Counted from the first letter of the stretch, positions 16,749 through 25,578 are shown. The stretch is DNA of 64,000 nucleotides from Nostoc sp. B(2019) (GCF_010091925.1 NZ_WVID01000014.1:1-64000); one strand, 5' to 3'. Numbers and translations: made by a program. The notes: generated by a model not told the origin, from the sequence alone.

Positions 16749-17335
16749 AGTAATATTTCCTTTCCAGCTTCGGCATAACATCGCCATGCAATTTGAGCAT
16801 AAGGGTCTTTGACAGCATTAACTGGAACACCTTCTAAAGCAGCTCGTTGGAACACAGCCAGCCGTCGAATTCCCGACTTGAATATAGGTAGTCCTGCTTG
16901 TTCTAGAGATGTTCTAGCTTCTTCTCCTGCTTTATTTGGATTTGGCGGGATGAGAGTCAGCAAAATTTGATAGTTCGTCTTTAGTTTTTTGAGTGCGTCA
17001 ACCATTTGGAGTGTTGCAGCCAAAGCGATCGCATCAGGCGTTGTAGGTATTACCAGCAAATCGCATCCCTCTGCAATAGTTTTTAGCTCATCTGGATCGG
17101 GTCGGGCTGGCGTATCAATCACGATATGCTCATAAAGTCTCGCTAAACGTACTCCTTGCTTTTCATCAGCAACTTTGAATGGTAAGCAACCTCGGTTAGA
17201 CCAATCCAAAGCACTGCGGTTGAGATCGCCGTCTACTAGCAGTGTGTCAGCTTTGTTCTGAAGGTATGTAGCTAGGTGTAAAGCTGTCGTAGACTTACCA
17301 ACACCTCCCTTGAAAGCCGCTACAGTAATGATCAT
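16745..17335 (-). CDS. parA: ParA-family partition ATPase
   Basis: This encodes 196 residues. The deviant Walker A is FKGGVGKSTT (residues 8-17), with the second lysine K10-type signature of ParA/MinD proteins, then VDGDLN and HIVIDTPARPD. It is the short ParA type without an N-terminal HTH, as on many plasmids. ATPases of this kind move DNA over the nucleoid with a centromere-binding partner. I chose MIITVAAF at 17335; a TTG 27 nt earlier is possible but less typical. The partner gene follows with a 4-bp overlap. Upstream lie direct repeats and a 38-bp palindrome. Together with the recombinase this suggests a plasmid-derived, integrated element. Confidence 0.92.
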   Translation of the reverse strand: MIITVAAFKGGVGKSTTALHLATYLQNKADTLLVDGDLNRSALDWSNRGCLPFKVADEKQGVRLARLYEHIVIDTPARPDPDELKTIAEGCDLLVIPTTPDAIALAATLQMVDALKKLKTNYQILLTLIPPNPNKAGEEARTSLEQAGLPIFKSGIRRLAVFQRAALEGVPVNAVKDPYAQIAWRCYAEAGKEILL

Positions 17336-17377
17336 TTTCGATTTAAACGCAAATAATTCCAAGATTTTACTGCATAT

Positions 17378-17487
17378 CTAAACATCTGGACATTTAATTG
17401 TTAAACCTAAACATCTAAACATTGAGACATCTTTTTTAGCATTTAAATGTTTAAACATTTAAATGCTAAAAGCTTTGTATGCTAAAA
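17378..17487. promoter_or_regulatory. repeats and perfect 38-bp palindrome upstream of parA (candidate centromere/operator)
   Basis: CTAAACATCT occurs at 17378-17387 and 17407-17416, followed by a partial CTAAACAT. A perfect palindrome of 38 bp spans 17434-17471, built on TTTAGCATTTAAATG and its complement, and ATGCTAAAA occurs again at 17479-17487. Such clustered repeats before a parA operon commonly serve as parS/parC and operator. No ParB-type inverted site was required for this call. Confidence 0.65.
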
Positions 17488-18151
17488 AGTAGTACATAAA
17501 ATTTAAGAAAGCTAATATTTAGCGTACATTTTTTTTTCAGTAAGTAGTGGGGCAGCCAAATAAAATATACTAAGTATATAAATCTTACAAATTCACAGAA
17601 GTAGGCAGAAAATTAAAACTCAGCACGGGCTACGCTAGCAAGATTCAGGACTGAGTAAGTTAATCAGTTTAATGATGAGTCAAAGTATTCTCACAAGCGA
17701 AGGAGATTTTTGGCTTAATAGTTTATCAAGCAAGCTATCGTAAGTAAATTTTTAGGCTATTGTGTACTATAAATCGCTTAAATCCGTAAGTTTATTTGCG
17801 TAATAACGTAATGAAAGATAGCGATCGCTCTTAAAACCAACTTTTATTTAAATTAATAATAAATAAGTAGAAAAATTTAAGTAAAAATTATGGATACAAT
17901 CAGGCTGATGAATTGGGAATTGTTAACTGGTTAAGACTTCCCAACTTTTAATTCCTAATAACTAATCGCCAAGCAAGTATTATCTAGATAGATAGACAGG
18001 TTAACCGAAAGGTTCTACAATCTGACTGATTGTGGTAAATTTACCTATTGCCCAATCAACCTAAGCATAGTAAAGATTTCCTAGTGATTCTGCCATGTCA
18101 CAGAAGCACTAAATTAGTATAGGAAAGTCTTGAGTAAAGGGCAGCAAACAA
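17488..18151. other. intergenic region, no gene seen
   Basis: About 660 bp, AT-rich, with one HIP1 site. No frame, RNA gene or clear promoter motif can be supported. The right-hand 150 bp should hold the promoter of the tiny membrane protein. Confidence 0.45.
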
Positions 18152-18274
18152 ATGGATGTAAAACTGATATTAGCTGGATTAACAGTTATATTTACGATTT
18201 CGTGCTTGTTTTTTGGCACGAAAAATGGATTTTATGATTCAGACAACTATCACGGCAATGGCTCTGCACATTGA
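18152..18274 (+). CDS. 40-residue conserved membrane protein, possibly NdhP
   Basis: This encodes only 40 residues: one membrane span (about 4-22, LILAGLTVIFTISCLFFG) followed by GTKNGFYDSDNYHGNG and a terminal SAH. AAAGGG lies 12 nt upstream of the ATG. The invariant-looking tail (FYDSDNYHGNG) is strong evidence for a real conserved gene in spite of its length. I associate this tail with the small cyanobacterial NDH-1 subunit NdhP (Sml0013 of Synechocystis), but from memory and without alignment, so the assignment stays tentative. It would then sit in the thylakoid membrane with the NDH-1 complex. It is monocistronic and followed by a repeat-rich spacer. Confidence 0.7.
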   Translation: MDVKLILAGLTVIFTISCLFFGTKNGFYDSDNYHGNGSAH

Positions 18275-18879
18275 GAAAAGCCTAAGCGCTTGCTAGAGGC
18301 AAACGTAGACGCCTAAAGGATGGTGAAGCTGCGTTGCAAAAAGAAGTCGGAGCGGTGGCTTCTGAGAAATCTGTTTAGCCTTGGCAATAACTCCGTCAAC
18401 GGCGAACAAAAGTTCGGTGGCCGCTCTGAACTTCGGGGAGGGTTAAGCCCAACCTAGGTGATTACGTTCCCCCAAGGGGTTGTCGTACCCTTACGAGGAA
18501 ACAAGCTACGCGTTGGCGGAGCCTCTCGCACAGAAGCGCCTCAAAACGGAGAATACCCGAAAGACTTGTCGTCAGACATCAAAACTTCGGCAGATACTTC
18601 CCGTAAGGATGGGTTAGCTCTTTGCGCTCATAACTTTAAAAGGGAAAACAGGCAAGGGGCAAAGTGCCTGAGCAAATAGCTTGAGAGATATTCGTTAACC
18701 AACTTTTCCGAACCAGTGCGGGTTCGGTGGAGGCGTCCTCCCCAATCAAAAATTCGCATTTTCAAGATCTAGATCTAGGTACGCACTACGAAACTTACCC
18801 TAGATCACAAAACCAAAATCCGTGTAGTTTTTGGCTTTTGGGACATGTTCATGATGACGAGGTTTGAGGGGAGGAGAGC
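18275..18879. repeat. GC-rich mosaic of dispersed repeats
   Basis: Some 400 bp here are clearly GC-richer than the flanks. Pieces recur in the window: AGTCGGAGCGGTGGCTTCTG (18345-18364) matches 35050-35069 at 17 of 20, CTTGTCGTCAGACATC (18565-18580) is identical to 61759-61774, and GTTGGCGGAGCC recurs inverted near 35150. A 73-codon frame at 18458-18679 is made of these repeats and is not supported as a gene. Some structured RNA cannot be excluded. Confidence 0.6.
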
Positions 18880-20547
18880 ATGAGGGATAATCTGTCGGCA
18901 TCCTCTCGCGTTGATGCTGGAGAAGCGAGTAGTGAATTAGAATGTTTGCCTTATAGCGTCCAGCATAACGATGAGGGTATATGTTTATTGATCAAGATGG
19001 GGCCACACCGCATCTTGTTAGACTGTGGTTTGGGAGATATTTCATCGCTGGCAAGAGGGCTGAGTAAGTCGGAGCATCGGGTTAGCTCGCCCCTACCAGC
19101 AGATTTAGTATTGATTAGTCATGCCCACCCAGATCACGCTAGAGGTTTACTAGCGCTGCATAAAGCTTTTCCGGTGTTACCCATCTATGCCAGTGAGGTA
19201 ACTAGCAAATTACTGCCGTTAAATTGGCAAGACCAAGCTCCTCCAGAAATTTCGCAATTTTGTCAAGCCTTGCCTTTGCGATCGCCTGTGGAATTTCAAG
19301 ATGGACTGGTAGCAGAATTATTTCCCGCAGGGCATCTTCCTGGAGCAGTAGCGATTATGCTCACCTACACTACCCAGCAACGCTCTTACAGACTACTGTA
19401 TACAGGAGACTTTTTCTTATCGAACTCTCGGCTGGTAGAAGGTTTGCGTTTAGAGGAATTGCGGGGATTAGACTTGGATGTGCTGATCATTGAAGGTAGT
19501 TATGGCACATCCCGTCATCCTCACCGCCGCAACCAAGAAAACCAACTAGCAGAGCGAATTAATCGGGCGATCGCTGACCATTGTTCTGTACTACTTCCTA
19601 CACCTGCTTTAGGATTGGGTCAAGAACTGTTGATGCTCTTGCGCTCTCATCACCACTTCACAGGGCGTGATTTAGATATCTGGGTAGACGGTGCTGTCGC
19701 CACTGGATGTGATGCGTACCTGGAACTGCTACCTCACCTACCTGCTTCAGTACAAAATTTCGCTCGCCATCAACCATTATTTTGGGATGAACGAGTACGT
19801 CCCCGTGTGCGTCGCTTACAGCCAGAACATCGTGCCACCGTCGGCAAGTCTCCTTGTATTGTTCTCACCGACTCTACCACTGATTTAAGTCAGCATTGCC
19901 AACCCGATACTGGGCCTTGGCTAATCCTTCTCCCAGAAAAAATTGATATAAAAGTTAACAAACAATATTTAGCACCCACCACTATTGAAACCTATCTCTT
20001 GGCTCAGCATAGTGATGGCCCTGGTACTACCCAGCTAATTCATAATTTGCGACCCCAGCATGTCATATTTGTTCACGGTTCTCCTGCTTACTTGGCAGAT
20101 CTGACTAGCTTAGAGGAGTTGCAAAATCGTTACCACGTACATTCTCCTGCTGCTGGAACTTTAGTCGAATTGCTGATTGGCGATACATTTTTACAACCGG
20201 CAGCACCAGAGACTAATTATGAAGGCGAACTAACTGAGTTGGGAACAGTAATTACAATTACTCTCCCCGAAGCAATTACAGCTGATTCGCGGTGGCAACA
20301 GTTTGCCGATACTGGTTTAATTGAAGCCCGTTGGCAGGGAGAAGAACTAGTATTGCGGGGATTATCCCAACGAGAATTGCTTAATCAAAGTAGCGATCGC
20401 TTTACATGGTCAGAAGTAGACTGTTGCGGTACTTGTCGACACCAAAGAGGACAGCGATGTTGGAACCCTGCTTCCCCATTGTATAACTTCAAGGTAACTC
20501 TTGAAGGTTACTGTCCAGCCTTTGAAGGTTTAAATGAAAGTCAATAG
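18880..20547 (+). CDS. MBL-fold/beta-CASP-type hydrolase with Cys-rich tail
   Basis: This encodes 555 residues. The metallo-beta-lactamase motif HAHPDH is at 81-86 and further metal ligands are in FPAGHLPGAVA and YTGDFFL, as in the RNase J/CPSF branch that cleaves RNA. A beta-CASP-like insert (LPTPALGLGQELL, VDGAVATG) follows. The final 50 residues carry a cluster CCGTC, then a C in RCWNP and one in GYCPAF, suggesting a bound metal or Fe-S centre. It lacks the usual RNase J C-terminal domain, so it is probably a distinct cyanobacterial protein. The upstream GGGGAGGAGAGC gives a good ribosome site. It converges with the next gene over a 9-bp-arm hairpin. Substrate unknown. Confidence 0.82.
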   Translation: MRDNLSASSRVDAGEASSELECLPYSVQHNDEGICLLIKMGPHRILLDCGLGDISSLARGLSKSEHRVSSPLPADLVLISHAHPDHARGLLALHKAFPVLPIYASEVTSKLLPLNWQDQAPPEISQFCQALPLRSPVEFQDGLVAELFPAGHLPGAVAIMLTYTTQQRSYRLLYTGDFFLSNSRLVEGLRLEELRGLDLDVLIIEGSYGTSRHPHRRNQENQLAERINRAIADHCSVLLPTPALGLGQELLMLLRSHHHFTGRDLDIWVDGAVATGCDAYLELLPHLPASVQNFARHQPLFWDERVRPRVRRLQPEHRATVGKSPCIVLTDSTTDLSQHCQPDTGPWLILLPEKIDIKVNKQYLAPTTIETYLLAQHSDGPGTTQLIHNLRPQHVIFVHGSPAYLADLTSLEELQNRYHVHSPAAGTLVELLIGDTFLQPAAPETNYEGELTELGTVITITLPEAITADSRWQQFADTGLIEARWQGEELVLRGLSQRELLNQSSDRFTWSEVDCCGTCRHQRGQRCWNPASPLYNFKVTLEGYCPAFEGLNESQ

Positions 20548-20589
20548 TCATTAATCACTTAATCAAAAATGATAAAGGACTAATGACTA
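20545..20589. terminator. inverted repeat between convergent genes
   Basis: TAGTCATTA (20545-20553) and TAATGACTA (20581-20589) are perfect inverted copies between two converging genes. AT-rich stem and no strong T-run, so activity as a terminator is uncertain. Confidence 0.4.
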
Positions 20590-20597
20590 ATAACTAT

Positions 20598-20909
20598 TTA
20601 TTCTGGATTTGAGTCTGTGTATCGGTTGCGGATGCGCTCTGCTTCTGGACAATCCTCTGTTAGGAGAGGTTCTACATTACCGCGCGGCACTGAAGCTAAT
20701 TTTTGTGTTACAGCGCCAATGCTTTCGAGACGAACCATCTCCTCCCAAGAACAAGTTTCGTCCTCTTCTTCTGTTTCGTAACGTAGAGTCACTAAATCCC
20801 CTTCTATGTCGAGGATGCGGGCGCGTTCAATCCAGCGTTGCTGGTCCCGCAAGAAAACACATACCTCCCGCCCGTCGCAACACAGTTGATAAATCTTGCG
20901 GTGTAGCAT
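20598..20909 (-). CDS. conserved cyanobacterial protein (DUF6679-like)
   Basis: This encodes 103 residues, soluble, without signal peptide. The N-terminal 65 residues form a likely small beta-barrel (KIYQLCCDGREVCVFLRDQ, then ARILDIEGDLVTLRYETEEE) followed by SWEEMVRLESIGAV; the C-terminal 30 residues are polar. I recall near-identical proteins in many Nostocales under a DUF name (DUF6679), so conservation is high but function unknown. The barrel-like plan would suit nucleic acid or protein binding; that is a guess. The start ATG lies in a poor ribosome-site context. It converges with the MBL-fold gene. Confidence 0.7.
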   Translation of the reverse strand: MLHRKIYQLCCDGREVCVFLRDQQRWIERARILDIEGDLVTLRYETEEEDETCSWEEMVRLESIGAVTQKLASVPRGNVEPLLTEDCPEAERIRNRYTDSNPE

Positions 20910-21479
20910 GTACTGCTTCTGCCTTTTTAAACAACGTAGTTAAACCTGTCAAAATTTGGGTTTTACCCCAGTAGATTACACTTTTAAGAGGTCAATTCCA
21001 AGGTTCACAACTAATGTGTCTCGTGACCCAATCCTAATACTTGCTTGTAATTACCAAGTCTAAGGGTATTTTGAGCCATACAGCAATGTTGTTACACCAG
21101 TTGAACTTAAACTCTTTCAGGGTCATTCTAGGGAACGTTTACTTCTGTAGAAGTTAAACGATTCAGGAGTTGTCTTACCCAACTTAATACTTGCTGGTGA
21201 GTTCTTACTACCATTATGTAATAATAAATACTCCAAAACTAGCATTGATTGCGGTTGTTCGAGTTGCCTAATTGTAATCATTGGCATTGCTAGAAGTCCG
21301 GGGACTTGGCTTTACTTTTACCCCCATGTATTTGATCTTAACTCATTCTCTTGCTGACCTGAACGGTTTTAAACAACAACACCCGAAGAGTTTTGAGTTT
21401 GGGGTTGGGGTTGTTGCCTGATGTGACACCTCCACCTCCAATCAACAATACAGCACTAGAGTCACCTATTGTTGGAGTA
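20910..21479. other. intergenic region, no gene seen
   Basis: About 570 bp. Two similar short stretches, TAATACTTGCTTG near 21046 and TAATACTTGCTGG near 21186, hint at a degenerate repeat of some 140 bp period. No RNA gene recognised. Confidence 0.4.
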
Positions 21480-21695
21480 TCAGCAAGATTTGTGCGTTAT
21501 GGGAAAATCCATGAGCAGATTCGAGGACGCTTCTCGTTTAATTTTACCTGCGCGAACTGCATCGTATAGAGATGCAATAGCTGGTAAATCCTCTGATTGA
21601 TAGCATTTAGTCACCAAAACTTGATGGAGTAGACCCTCAGATTCAACACTAAGATATCCAGTTTGAAAAGCAGATTCAACGAGTGTGCGAATCAT
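21480..21695 (-). CDS. small conserved protein of unknown function
   Basis: This encodes 71 residues, mostly helical: MIRTLVESAFQTGYLSVESE, then LLHQVLVTKCY, then SLYDAVRAGKIKREAS. I recall similar short proteins in many heterocystous cyanobacteria, often in several copies, but no function. No signal peptide or membrane span. Coding potential is supported by the ordered amphipathic helices and a start in the usual place. It is monocistronic; the 300-bp spacer behind its start is AT-rich. Confidence 0.6.
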   Translation of the reverse strand: MIRTLVESAFQTGYLSVESEGLLHQVLVTKCYQSEDLPAIASLYDAVRAGKIKREASSNLLMDFPITHKSC

Positions 21696-21993
21696 GTTGA
21701 TTGGGACAGAGTGAGCAATTTGTTACCTCTAGTGTGTAACATTTTCCTCTTTTGCCTATTGATATGAAACATTAGATCACGGTGATTATAATTACATGAT
21801 TTTCGTGATATAAATCACACCGTATGGAATGATGTCCATTCTTGAATTATTTGTTTACATTATAAACGGTAAATTATGGATACATAATTTTATAGCATAA
21901 AAGTTTTAAATACGTAAAAATAAAATGTGCTATAAAACACAAAAAAGAACATAATAACTTATGATGAATGTATAAAAAATAACCAATAAATAA

Positions 21994-22782
21994 TCAAGCA
22001 AAAAACTGGCGGAAATCCTCATCCTTGCGACTCAATTGTACCCAGTCTAAATTTAAGAATCCAAATTTTTGCACCAAGCGATCGCAAGCGGGGCGTTCGG
22101 TAGCGTAATGTCCGGCGTCAATTAAAATTAAACTGTGATCGCGGCTTTCTTGAAACTGATGAAACTTGCAGTCAGAAGTCAGATAAGCTTGAGCACCAGT
22201 TTTGACTACCGTCGAGATAAAACTAGCCCCTGAACCACCCAAAACTGCAACTCGTGAAATTGGCTGCTGTAAATCAGCGGTTGGGGAAAAAATCAAATTA
22301 GGGGGAGTAAGTCGAGTTTGAATTGCTGCAAGTAATTCCTGTAAAGTTATAAGTTGCTCCAACATACCAACACGCCCATATCCTAATCCTGCTTGTGTGG
22401 GTACTATGGGAGTGACTTCTTTGAGTTCTAAAATTTGAGCCAACACGTCAGCAGTACCATCATGTACTTGGTCAAAATTCGTGTGGGCGCTGTAAATACC
22501 AATATTGTGGGTAAAAGCTAACCGTACCATCTCCGCGATCGCCTCACCACTACGTAAAGACTTGAGAGGACTAAAAATTAAGGGATGATGGGCAAAAATC
22601 AGATTAGCATCAAGAGCGATCGCTTCTTGCATTACCGCCAAAGTTGGTGTCAAACACACCAATACTCTTGCTTTTTTTTCTAACACTCCAGGTTCAATCT
22701 GCCAGCCACAATTATCCCAGCTTTCACACCAAGCAGGATTTGCCCATTCCTCAAACCAAGAAATTAACTCAGCAATTTTCAT
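21994..22782 (-). CDS. Nif3-like dinuclear metal centre protein (DUF34)
   Basis: This encodes 262 residues of the Nif3/YbgI/YqfO family, toroid-forming hexamers with a two-metal site per subunit. Metal-ligand segments are visible: IFAHHPLIFSP (His pair), the YSAHTNFD motif (His and Asp) and, near the end, LIDAGHYATERPA with the H and E that complete the site. Length matches the short form without the inserted PII-like domain. Members have been called GTP cyclohydrolase I type 2, but that activity is not established. It lies upstream of a conserved protein gene on the same strand (82 bp apart). Confidence 0.92.
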   Translation of the reverse strand: MKIAELISWFEEWANPAWCESWDNCGWQIEPGVLEKKARVLVCLTPTLAVMQEAIALDANLIFAHHPLIFSPLKSLRSGEAIAEMVRLAFTHNIGIYSAHTNFDQVHDGTADVLAQILELKEVTPIVPTQAGLGYGRVGMLEQLITLQELLAAIQTRLTPPNLIFSPTADLQQPISRVAVLGGSGASFISTVVKTGAQAYLTSDCKFHQFQESRDHSLILIDAGHYATERPACDRLVQKFGFLNLDWVQLSRKDEDFRQFFA

Positions 22783-22863
22783 AATGATTTTCTAAGCAAT
22801 TATTTTGGATACAGCCAGAATACTTGCTAGTGAGTGATATATTTGACAATTTTGAATTTGTAC

Positions 22864-23613
22864 TCAGTGTCTCTGTGGTTGAATATTCAATTTTAATGCT
22901 AACTGCTGACGCATTTCCTGGAAAGGTTTATTCCAAACAGGGTGAGCATTCCAGTTCCACGTCGCCACCGGGATAAGTTGTTCTTGGGCAAGATAAGTTA
23001 GGAGACGGTATTCATCTTCCGGTTCACGGGAAAAAGTAAAAGGATTGCGGTAGCCTGTGTCACACAGTTTATAGCATTTAACCTGACCGTGACTGATACG
23101 TTGCAAAAGTTCCTCACCCTTAGCAAGCAAATAATCTAAAAAAACTAGGCTGAAAGGCTCTATATGTACACGAGTTTGTGGATCTTTTTGTACCCATCTT
23201 GCCCACTCAAACCCATACATAAAATCGTGAACGTAGCGAAAGCGGATTTCTGTTTTAATTCCGAACATATCCGTTAAAGACACCATCTTTTTCCCAAAAG
23301 ATTTTAAAAAAATAACAGCACCCTCATCTGCTACCAAAGTCTGCCTAAGCATACTACTTACCATAAAATCAAAATCCCAGAAGATGTTTTCTGGGAAGCT
23401 TTGCAGCTGAGCATGGACTATATCTTCTAAAGTATCTCGAAATATTGTAAGTATTTGAGTATTAGTGCTTTTTTCCGCAGTCAAATATCCCAGTTCGGCG
23501 AAGCTGGTAATTACAGTCTTTTGGGGATTAAGTGACAACAAATTAACAGACTGCTGGGCAAGGATTTCGTCAATAAATTGGAAAGGATTAGTGGATGCTA
23601 GGTCTTGCTTCAT
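22864..23613 (-). CDS. conserved cyanobacterial protein, function unknown
   Basis: This encodes 249 residues, soluble, without signal peptide or membrane span. Recognisable regions include NIFWDFDFMVSSMLRQTL, IRFRYVHDFMYGFEWARWVQ and HIEPFSLVFLDYLLAKGEEL. The aromatic, acidic composition suggests an enzyme-like or partner-binding fold, but I know no named domain. Close relatives occur in Nostocales as hypothetical proteins. The 300-bp upstream spacer is AT-rich with no clear promoter; the gene precedes nif3-like on the same strand and may share its transcript. Confidence 0.65.
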   Translation of the reverse strand: MKQDLASTNPFQFIDEILAQQSVNLLSLNPQKTVITSFAELGYLTAEKSTNTQILTIFRDTLEDIVHAQLQSFPENIFWDFDFMVSSMLRQTLVADEGAVIFLKSFGKKMVSLTDMFGIKTEIRFRYVHDFMYGFEWARWVQKDPQTRVHIEPFSLVFLDYLLAKGEELLQRISHGQVKCYKLCDTGYRNPFTFSREPEDEYRLLTYLAQEQLIPVATWNWNAHPVWNKPFQEMRQQLALKLNIQPQRH

Positions 23614-23916
23614 AAGTAATTCAAATAGCCCATGCAGCTTCCTATAAATAATAGTTTAAATTAGAATAAATCGAATATTAAATTAATATAAAAAAACTTA
23701 ACCTTTGAGTTAATAAATTGACATATAATGCTCGGTGTATATTTAGTTAATTGCACATGAAAAGCTTTCGCAAACAAATTATGATGGCGAGAATCGCTTA
23801 ATTATATTACTGCGAACTTTCCGAGATTATACACAAAAGGCACACAGCAAGAATAGAGCATTTAAACTCTACAGATTAATGCTTAAAGAAAATTATGTTC
23901 TAAATTTAAAACCTCA
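23614..23916. other. intergenic region, no gene seen
   Basis: About 300 bp of AT-rich sequence between two minus-strand genes. No hairpin with T-run and no reading frame that I would support. Confidence 0.4.
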
Positions 23917-24330
23917 TTAGCTAGAAATGTGAACAATCAATTCTCTTGTATGACTGCGCTGACGATGTTCCCAAATATAAATTCCTTGCCAAGTTCCCAA
24001 TACTAAATGACCGCGATTAATCGGGATATTTTCAGAAGTGTGAGTAAATGCTGTACGGATGTGTGCAGGCATATCATCGGGGCCTTCTGCATCGTGGATG
24101 TATTTACCCGATTCTGGTACAAGTTTTGCCATAAAGTTAGCTAGATCCACAAGAACATCAGGATCGGCATTTTCTTGGATTACTAAACTAGCTGAAGTGT
24201 GGCGCAAAAATAGAGTACAAAGGCCAGTTTCTATCCCCGACTCTGCAACTATAGCTTCAACTTTTGCGGTGATATTTTGAAAAGATTTACCAGTAGTAGA
24301 AATTCTTAGTAGTTTTTGGTAGTGAGTCAT
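23917..24330 (-). CDS. YjbQ family protein (UPF0047)
   Basis: This encodes 137 residues, the full length of the family. Hallmarks are FLRHTSASLVIQENADPDV, a GPDDMPAHIRT segment with conserved His, and GTWQGIYIWEHR near the end. The E. coli protein YjbQ has weak thiamine-phosphate-synthase activity, but the native role is unsettled. It starts 12 bp after the glycosyltransferase gene, so the two are likely in one operon. No signal peptide; cytosolic. Confidence 0.9.
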   Translation of the reverse strand: MTHYQKLLRISTTGKSFQNITAKVEAIVAESGIETGLCTLFLRHTSASLVIQENADPDVLVDLANFMAKLVPESGKYIHDAEGPDDMPAHIRTAFTHTSENIPINRGHLVLGTWQGIYIWEHRQRSHTRELIVHISS

Positions 24331-24342
24331 ATATATTAAGGT

Positions 24343-25425
24343 TTAATTACTGCGAAAGTAGTTTATGACAGCTTGAGCGATCGCTTCATTACCATCCTTA
24401 GCAATTGGTTGGGATTGTTTAGGTTTTTGGGGTAATTCATAGAGAAAATCCCAAGTTCCTTGAAAAAACTCAGATGGTTTGATGATTTGATGCTGGTTGT
24501 AATTAGTTATGCCTTCTATTATAAAAGTTGCTTCGGCAAAATCCTCACGTGGGATGGTAACAATAGGTGCTCCTAGTAGCGTGGCTTCAGAAAAAGTACC
24601 ATAACCAGGTTTAGAAACAACTCGTCCACAAATAGGCATAAAATCTACAGGGCGGTATTTACGATTGCTAATTTTCACCAAGTTGGGTAAATCAGGTGCA
24701 GATTCATCAAAAACAATGAATTGCCAATCTGGAAATCGCCGCAGATTGTCGTAGGGAATTTGCTGTAAACCCAAGCCGCCAAAAGTCAGCAAAATAGTTT
24801 TTTCGATTGGTGCATTTATTCCCCAAACAGAGCGTAAATCATCCGCGGAGTAATAGGAAGAACCACCAGTTAAGCCAACATCTGTGATATTCTTAAAAGC
24901 CGACATTGGTTCGTGAAAGGGGAGACGAAATAAGCGATCGCACTTTGAATACCAATCACTAATCCAGTCAGCAATGGCAGTAAATTCACCCCCCCAATCT
25001 CGGTAAATAAAGTCCCAGCCGAAATTACTCATCATCCAGCAAGGAATATTTGCAGCCTGAGCAAACCCAGGGGCTAGGAAGGGAATATCTGCCAAAATAA
25101 GATTAACGCGATTTTGGCGAATAAAATTCACTTCCGAGGCAATCAGCGAATTCTGATGCTTCTTAATGTCCAACAACTTTTCTAAAGTTGCTTCTTTATC
25201 CATTGTTAAGCTATCTGCTTGCACCACACCCAAATCAAATGCACGAGGACGATGAATAAAATCGCTTTCTATGTAACATTCTAATAACCAGCGTGGGGCA
25301 GTGGTCGCCAGAATTAGTAAAATTTCTGGATATAACTTTTGAATTGTCGCAGCTACAGATGCCGTGCGGGTAGCATGACCAAAGCCGTGGTTAGTTATAG
25401 CTATGTATAAAATTGGGCGTTCCAT
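24343..25425 (-). CDS. GT-B glycosyltransferase-like protein (MurG/GT28-related)
   Basis: This encodes 360 residues. The N-terminal segment YIAITNHGFGHATRTASVA with its GxGH-like loop and the C-terminal donor-site region (RPVDFMPICGRVVSKPGYGTFSEA, then GAPIVTIPREDFAEA) give the plan of a GT-B transferase. The same fold precedes some sugar kinases (arabinokinase-like fusions), and no kinase part is present here. Donor and acceptor are unknown. A soluble, peripherally bound enzyme is expected, as there is no membrane span. It is followed by yjbQ-like at 12 bp, and upstream lies a MITE-like inverted repeat element. Confidence 0.78.
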   Translation of the reverse strand: MERPILYIAITNHGFGHATRTASVAATIQKLYPEILLILATTAPRWLLECYIESDFIHRPRAFDLGVVQADSLTMDKEATLEKLLDIKKHQNSLIASEVNFIRQNRVNLILADIPFLAPGFAQAANIPCWMMSNFGWDFIYRDWGGEFTAIADWISDWYSKCDRLFRLPFHEPMSAFKNITDVGLTGGSSYYSADDLRSVWGINAPIEKTILLTFGGLGLQQIPYDNLRRFPDWQFIVFDESAPDLPNLVKISNRKYRPVDFMPICGRVVSKPGYGTFSEATLLGAPIVTIPREDFAEATFIIEGITNYNQHQIIKPSEFFQGTWDFLYELPQKPKQSQPIAKDGNEAIAQAVINYFRSN

Positions 25426-25485
25426 TTTGGATATAGAAGATAAGAGGCAGAAATTAAAATTATAATTTCTGCACTGAATAACTCA

Positions 25486-25574
25486 TATAGCAATCCTAAA
25501 TCGTTGGTGAGAAATTATTAATCACAAAAGATAGCTTTTACGAAAAATCTCACAATTTAAATAGGATTGCTATA
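25486..25574. mobile_element. 89-bp MITE-like element with 13-bp terminal inverted repeats
   Basis: TATAGCAATCCTA (25486-25498) and its exact complement (25562-25574) flank a 63-bp centre in which further inner positions also pair (TTGGTGAGA against TTGTGAGA). It has no reading frame. The short length and perfect ends point to a non-autonomous miniature element or a very stable hairpin; the second end lies 5 bp before the stop of the next gene. Confidence 0.6.
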
Positions 25575-25578
25575 GTTA

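Noticed and set aside
18458-18679. A 73-codon frame
   Set aside because: Built from dispersed repeats that occur elsewhere in the window; repeat-derived frames of this kind are common and not genes.
18275-18700. RNase P RNA, tmRNA or group II intron in the GC-rich block
   Set aside because: Key motifs (GAGGAAAGTCC, tmRNA tag frame, domain V stem) were looked for and not found.
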